A DNA stretch of 64,000 bases, taken from assembly GCA_950295325.1 (NCBI GenBank), contig OX485807.1, positions 33,758,440 to 33,822,439 of the forward strand, given 5' to 3'. The position numbers and the translations under genes are program-made. Numbering within the stretch: the first letter of the stretch is position 1; each line of letters opens with the position of its first letter. The notes below the pieces were generated by a model. That model was not told the DNA's origin. It was given only the letters and a program-made list of their open reading frames with translations, and did no database searches. The DNA comes from Polytrichum commune. Taxonomy: Eukaryota; Streptophyta; Polytrichopsida; Polytrichales; Polytrichaceae. Positions 59,980-64,000 of this stretch are shown here, one piece after another.

Positions 59980-61287
59980 CCTACGACAGTACATAATTTG
60001 TATTGTCCAAGTAGGAGTGAACTTGTTGAAAGAATTAGAGTTGTTTAGAGTATAGGAGAGACGAATTGTCATGCTTGGATCATTGGTCCAAACAATCGTA
60101 CAAGGCCAAATCTTCAATTTATCCTTGAGTGCTTGATCTGTATCCTTGTGCCCTATAATCTGCCTCGAAGCAGCCACGCTGTGTTGACCGTTGATGATCA
60201 CAAAATTGCCGTCCTTGATATCGTCCCAGGTCATTCATTCTCTCCATGTCTCATCCTTATTGAGTTTCGGCATGAGACATAGATTGTGATGGGGCCACGC
60301 TGGTGGGGTCTGTATAAGGTAGTTCTTCATGAGAGCTACTCCGGCATCATCCAATGGGCGAGTAACCTGATACGACTTTGCGCTCAACATCTTCTTTATG
60401 TGGACATGAAAAACTTTCTCGATACCGAAAGGATATAAGTGTCCAAATAATTGGACGAATTTCTTGCGGTCCGCTGCAGCTTCCTCCAGACTTGGTTCCT
60501 CGCCATGTGCGATGACTCTGCCCCTCTCTGTTGCGGTGAGCACTAGTGGAGTTTCTTCCGATGCATCCGCAGCCTTCGCCTTCTTAGGTTTTGTCTTCCG
60601 CTCCTCATCAATAGTCCTCTTTGAGGCCGGAGGTTTCCTTGCACCTGATGTCTCTTGGGGATGGCTCTGCATAATTGGCGTCGCGTTTGTAGGCGTCGCC
60701 AAGAGAACGAGTTCACCAGAAGCCTTCTTGGGCTTCTTTGCCACCTCTCTTGTTCCTTCAACATCTTGATCGCCGGGTTTCTGCTTCTTGTGTTTCTTCT
60801 TCTTACTCCCCTCATCATCAGTCCTAGATTTCAGAAGTGTCTCCGCTTGTTTCTTCTTTTGCGTCCTCAGAGCCTCCATTTCGTTCGCCTCTCTCGAATT
60901 GATATCACCTATTGCTTCAAGAAGGAAGTTAATTGCCTTCTTCGATACACCGGAGACCATCACTCTCTCCATCTCTTCTTTATCCGCAGGAGGAAGCATT
61001 TCGATTGATTGGGTGAATGGCTCCAGGTGAAATCTATGCCTTTTGCAGTCGATGGACAAAGTGCGTTCTTCGAGTCCTTCGAGCACCGTTACATTAAGCT
61101 GGTCGCGATCGCCGACCGATGCTAGAGTTATTGCGTTTCCTGGGTTTGGAATCCAATTTTTTCCTACCCTGTATGCGAGGGTTAGTTTTAACGGAGATTC
61201 CTTGTCCCTCCTGTGTACCTGAATTGACCAGTGTCTCAAGTGAGTGTCTTTTAATTCCCAATAGACACCCTTCTGCCTTATTTCCAT
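59980..61287 (-). CDS. First coding exon: basic region plus ParB-like domain
   Basis: 436 codons from ATG 61287, which has an in-frame stop upstream, to a phase-0 donor (AGG/GTATGG). Residues 1-110 are unrecognised; 150-240 are Lys-rich (GSKKKKHKKQKPGD, ERKTKPKKAKAAD), nuclear-signal-like. The last 100 residues contain GNFVIINGQHSVAASRQIIG, resembling the ParB/Srx-fold signature (hydrophobic-x-G-x-R/H-x-x-A-A), followed by a charged helix and PTWTIQIMYCRR. Prokaryotic ParB-like domains are often fused in front of DNA methylases, the same order as here. One in-frame TGA (60235-60237) interrupts the exon just before the ParB-like part, so this copy may be a pseudogene or start again at the ATG that follows. 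Confidence 0.6.
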
Positions 61288-61449
61288 TGTCCCAACAAGG
61301 TCTGTTCATAGCACTTCCTTGTCCATGTCACCTGCAAGACAAATTGAAATGGTTAGTATTTGTGGAATAAAGCAAGTTTGAGAGAGCTTGCACCTTGAGG
61401 CTATCGCGTACGTTGATAAATAGGGTTTACATAATGTGACGGATGAGTG

Positions 61450-61700
61450 TGCAAGGGAGAACTTCCTCTCGGTCGAGAGGAAGTTTTCCATTTCCTGCTG
61501 TATGTTGATAGGGGTGGATTGAAGTCTAGGGAGTGAGGGCTAGGAGAGGGTTAATAAGATGAGTGTGCAAGGGAAAACTTCCTCTCGGTCGAGAGGAAGT
61601 TTTCCCTCTCCTCAAGTCTGCGTGTGAGGGTTGGGAGGGGCTCTTAAAATGAGAGCGCAGGGGAAAACTTCCTCTCGCTCGAGAGGAAATTTTCCCTTTC
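61450..61700. repeat. Three palindromic units upstream of the locus start
   Basis: GGGAAAACTTCCTCTCG-NN-CGAGAGGAAGTTTTCCC-type palindromes lie at 61456, 61571 and 61661 with centre pairs GT, GT and CT. They are embedded in ~90-bp units with GAGTGTGCAAGGG or GAGAGCGCAGGGG lead-ins. Confidence 0.9.
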
Positions 61701-61955
61701 CTGCTGTCATGTTGATAGGGGTTTGTCATCAAATACCTAACCCACATCATTCTAAATTGATGGAAACAAAAAAAAAAAAAAAAACATGCATCCATTCATC
61801 CATATTTGATTTACTAACATAATATAGACTAATTAAACATTAAACCAGTCCCCACGCTCCCCATGAGTAGGGATTGATGAACAAACATCACATATCAGTT
61901 GTAAATAACAATGACACTCTTTTTCTTTATCATTTTCTTGAAGTCGAACTTGTAC

Positions 61956-62146
61956 CTTGCAAAGAGGGTTGAATTCAAGGCAAGGGAGTCGCAACTCGCG
62001 AAACTGTCTGAGATAACGAACCTGCCATTTTCCAACCACAAATCGCCAAAATCGATTAATAATGTATGAAGACGTTTGCATACCAAAGTAATTTTAGTCG
62101 CAAGCTCCATCAAAAACTTCTCTATTAAGCATTCATCACAGCACAT
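61956..62146 (-). CDS. Possible F-box-like or leader exon (low confidence)
   Basis: A frame from ATG 62146 to a GT donor (TTTGCAAG/GTACAAG) encodes CLIEKFLMELATKITLVCKR and LHTLLIDFGDLWLENG. The VCKR.H.L..D..LW pattern is like the second half of an F-box. It is short, lacks the usual LP start and is not in phase 0 with the downstream locus, so it may be unrelated or non-coding. Confidence 0.25.
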
Positions 62147-62329
62147 ACTCAAGATTGTCGGTAATTACACATCTTGGTTCCAAGTATCCAGTTCTTTGTA
62201 ATGTGATCATCAATGAGCTTGATTTGAAACGTGCTTCTGCCTGGTGCAAGGATGACGATATTGACAGAGAAATGACTCGAAGAATTGACATCTTTGAATA
62301 TTTGAAAAAGGATTGTAGGCTAGGGAGAC

Positions 62330-62680
62330 GTCAGTGTGTGAGGGTGTGGAGGGCTCCTAAAATGAGAGCCCAGGGGAGAACTTCCTCTCCATCGAGAGGA
62401 AGTTTTCACTCTCAAGTGTGAGTGTGAGGGTGTGGGGGCCTCTTGAAAATGAGAGCCCAGGGGAGAACTTCCTCTCGAGCGAGAGGAAGTTTTCACTCTC
62501 AAGTGTAAGTGTGAGGGTGTGGGGGCCTCTTGAAAATGAGAGCCCAGGGGAGAACTTCCTCTCGAGCGAGAGGAAGTTTTCCCCCTCCTCAAGTGTGAGT
62601 GTGAAGGTGGGGGGCTCTGAAAATGCAAACCCCCAGGGAAATCTTCCTCTCGCCCGAGAGGAAGTTTTCCCTCCCATCCT
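62330..62680. repeat. Four palindromic units in ~90-bp tandem array
   Basis: Palindromes AACTTCCTCTC-NNNN-GAGAGGAAGTT lie near 62373, 62462, 62550 and 62638. They are set in units with GTGAGTGTGAGGGTGTGGGG and AAATGAGAGCCCAGGGGAG lead-ins. It is the same family as 59511-59832 and 61450-61700 but with different spacer sequence. Confidence 0.92.
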
Positions 62681-63439
62681 GGTGCTTGAGGGAGGGTTTG
62701 TGTGAGGGATAAGTTATCCACACTATTTTGTGATACTATTTTGAGTTTTGTAACATTGAGTTGAATCAAGCATTAAAGACCAACTTTGAATTCATGCAAT
62801 TGATATCAATGCACATGCCAAAACATAACTATTGTGTCAATGGCTCTATCAGACTGCAATGGCTCAATTTCTTGCAATAAGATGTGATTTTTCAATAAGA
62901 CTGCATGATTATCACACAAACAATTAACGCAGAAGAAAGACAAACTTTGGAACTAGTTCGGCAACAACAAATACAATATAGTCACTGGAGATTGAAAAGA
63001 AGAACATTTGCTTAGTTTATTTTCTAGGGTTTAGTGTTTACATTGATGAATGCCACTACAGCTACAATTGCTACATTGATATTCAGCTAGATCCACCATT
63101 ATTTGAGGAAGTTGAGGAACAGAACATTGAAGATACTATGTTTACTTATTCCGATGAGGGAGTAAGATGCATTCAAACGTAACTAAATAACCACCTTATA
63201 TCCGAGTTCTCACTGTATCTGCAGAAAGTGCACTCTCACTATTGCAAGCAGACTATGCAATCAACATCGCCTCCCAAAGTTTAGAGAAACCACCTACCAC
63301 CCAAGAAAATCTTTTACTAAGGACAGAGGGTTAGTGTGAAAATAGTCTTTGGCACAAAAGAACAGTTGTGGTCAACACATCTCATTGCAGCTTACTTGAG
63401 TTCAGCTGATTCAAAAGATCAAATTAGCAATCACACATC
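62681..63439. other. Intergenic or intron-like, no gene recognised
   Basis: AT-rich without repeats or coding signals that I can identify. Confidence 0.45.
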
Positions 63440-63640
63440 TTTCAATCCTAGACATTCAACCCTGACATTTCAGCAACCAAACACATTCAACCCACACCAT
63501 TCAACCCAACACATTCAAGCAAGATATTTCAGCAACCTAAAGCATTCAACCCAACACATTCAACCCTGAAATTTCTTCACCCCAACCAACAACTCAACAC
63601 ATTCAACCCAACAACTCAACAACTCAACCCTGATAGATAA
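63440..63640. repeat. CATTCAACCC-type minisatellite
   Basis: CATTCAACCCAACA-like units are repeated irregularly about ten times, with ATTTCAGCAACC interludes near 63466 and 63528. Confidence 0.85.
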
Positions 63641-63854
63641 CTCAAACACATACTCTAAGTGGAGAGAGCACAAATCTGACTTGAGAGATGCACCAGTTAT
63701 TTTTAGATGTTCATAGAAATCGCACAAGACCAACAGATTCAAAGCACATACAAACATACTGATAATGACGCAAAGAATGTGCATCAAATCGCTCCATACC
63801 AACATTCAAACATGAAGTTTTAAGCAAAATCTGGTGTAGTGGTGGAATACTCAC

Positions 63855-64000
63855 CAGAAGTTGTGAGGCGCGCCGAAGATTTCCAAAGCCGCTGGATATG
63901 CACCTCCGCGCCTAAACCTGGAGTAGTGGGAGATTGCGTGGAAATGCAATGAGGCGAGGAAATGTGAGGCAATGCGAGGAAAAAAGAGGGAGAGAGTTGG
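63855..64000 (-). other. Possible 5' leader exon of a minus-strand transcript
   Basis: On the minus strand a pyrimidine-rich, less AT-rich stretch ends in a strong donor (CTTCTG/GTGAGT at 63854). No long frame is present. It would suit a 5' UTR exon of the 50.7-61.3 kb locus or of a gene outside the window. Confidence 0.3.

Noticed and set aside
59511-62680. CRISPR-like regular repeats with spacers
   Set aside because: The spacers are themselves repeats and the setting is a plant nuclear gene with introns; there are no cas genes. Treated as palindromic tandem arrays.
62320-62769. Open frames in both strands rich in SSRSRG / LSLERKF repeats
   Set aside because: They are translations of the palindromic ~90-bp array; the same DNA is open in several frames because of its repeat structure.
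1-64000. tRNA genes
   Set aside because: I looked for B-box-like GGTTCRA stretches with a paired acceptor stem and found none that I could support by eye; a covariance search was not possible.

Overview
This is nuclear DNA of a land plant. It holds genes interrupted by spliceosomal GT-AG introns, a plant-type lipoxygenase with a plastid-style leader, a plant-type NUB1 homologue and a peroxisomal SDR ending in SKL. The low gene density, repeat-swollen introns and large number of small TIR elements (MITEs) fit a medium or large genome. A seedless plant (bryophyte, lycophyte or fern) is my guess from the style of the 50-61 kb locus; nothing in the window proves it. Every protein-coding locus I can support lies on the minus strand.

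Layout. 73-3950: 5' part of a lipoxygenase gene, running off the left edge. 3951-29280: about 25 kb with no gene I can support, made of MITE-like elements, a nested transposon, a ~250-bp tandem array and fold-back palindromes. 29306-29587: an orphan exon-like ORF. 29785-37147: a complete 11-exon NUB1-like gene (565 aa) with a 5S rRNA-like relic and MITEs in its introns. 37148-43400: gene-poor, with a hAT-like remnant and a broken copia-type gag fossil. 43429-48844: a complete 5-exon peroxisomal 2,4-dienoyl-CoA reductase gene (303 aa, PTS1 SKL). 48845-50669: MITEs. 50670-61287: an unusual locus of about nine exons, nearly all joined in phase 0. It carries a ParB-like region, a region resembling a degenerate DNA methylase, acidic and Pro-rich linkers, an FCP1/NIF-type phosphatase domain and two internally duplicated C-terminal modules. 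It contains three in-frame stops and may be a decaying or specially expressed copy. 61310-64000: leader-like sequence and arrays of a perfect short palindrome.

The three conserved genes have unrelated housekeeping or oxylipin roles: 13-LOX-type lipid oxidation, NEDD8/ubiquitin handling and peroxisomal beta-oxidation of unsaturated acyl-CoA. LOX and DECR could both serve jasmonate or fatty-acid metabolism, but I see no sign of clustering by function.

The strongest novelties are (i) the ParB / methylase-like / FCP1 locus, (ii) the CTCTCG-NN-CGAGAG palindrome arrays confined to that locus, (iii) intron-private tandem repeats in LOX and DECR, one of which has duplicated an exon start and would give an in-frame 76-aa insertion, and (iv) an inverted MITE pair inside a DECR intron. 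All splice sites were read by eye from GT-AG, phase and protein similarity; none has transcript support here.
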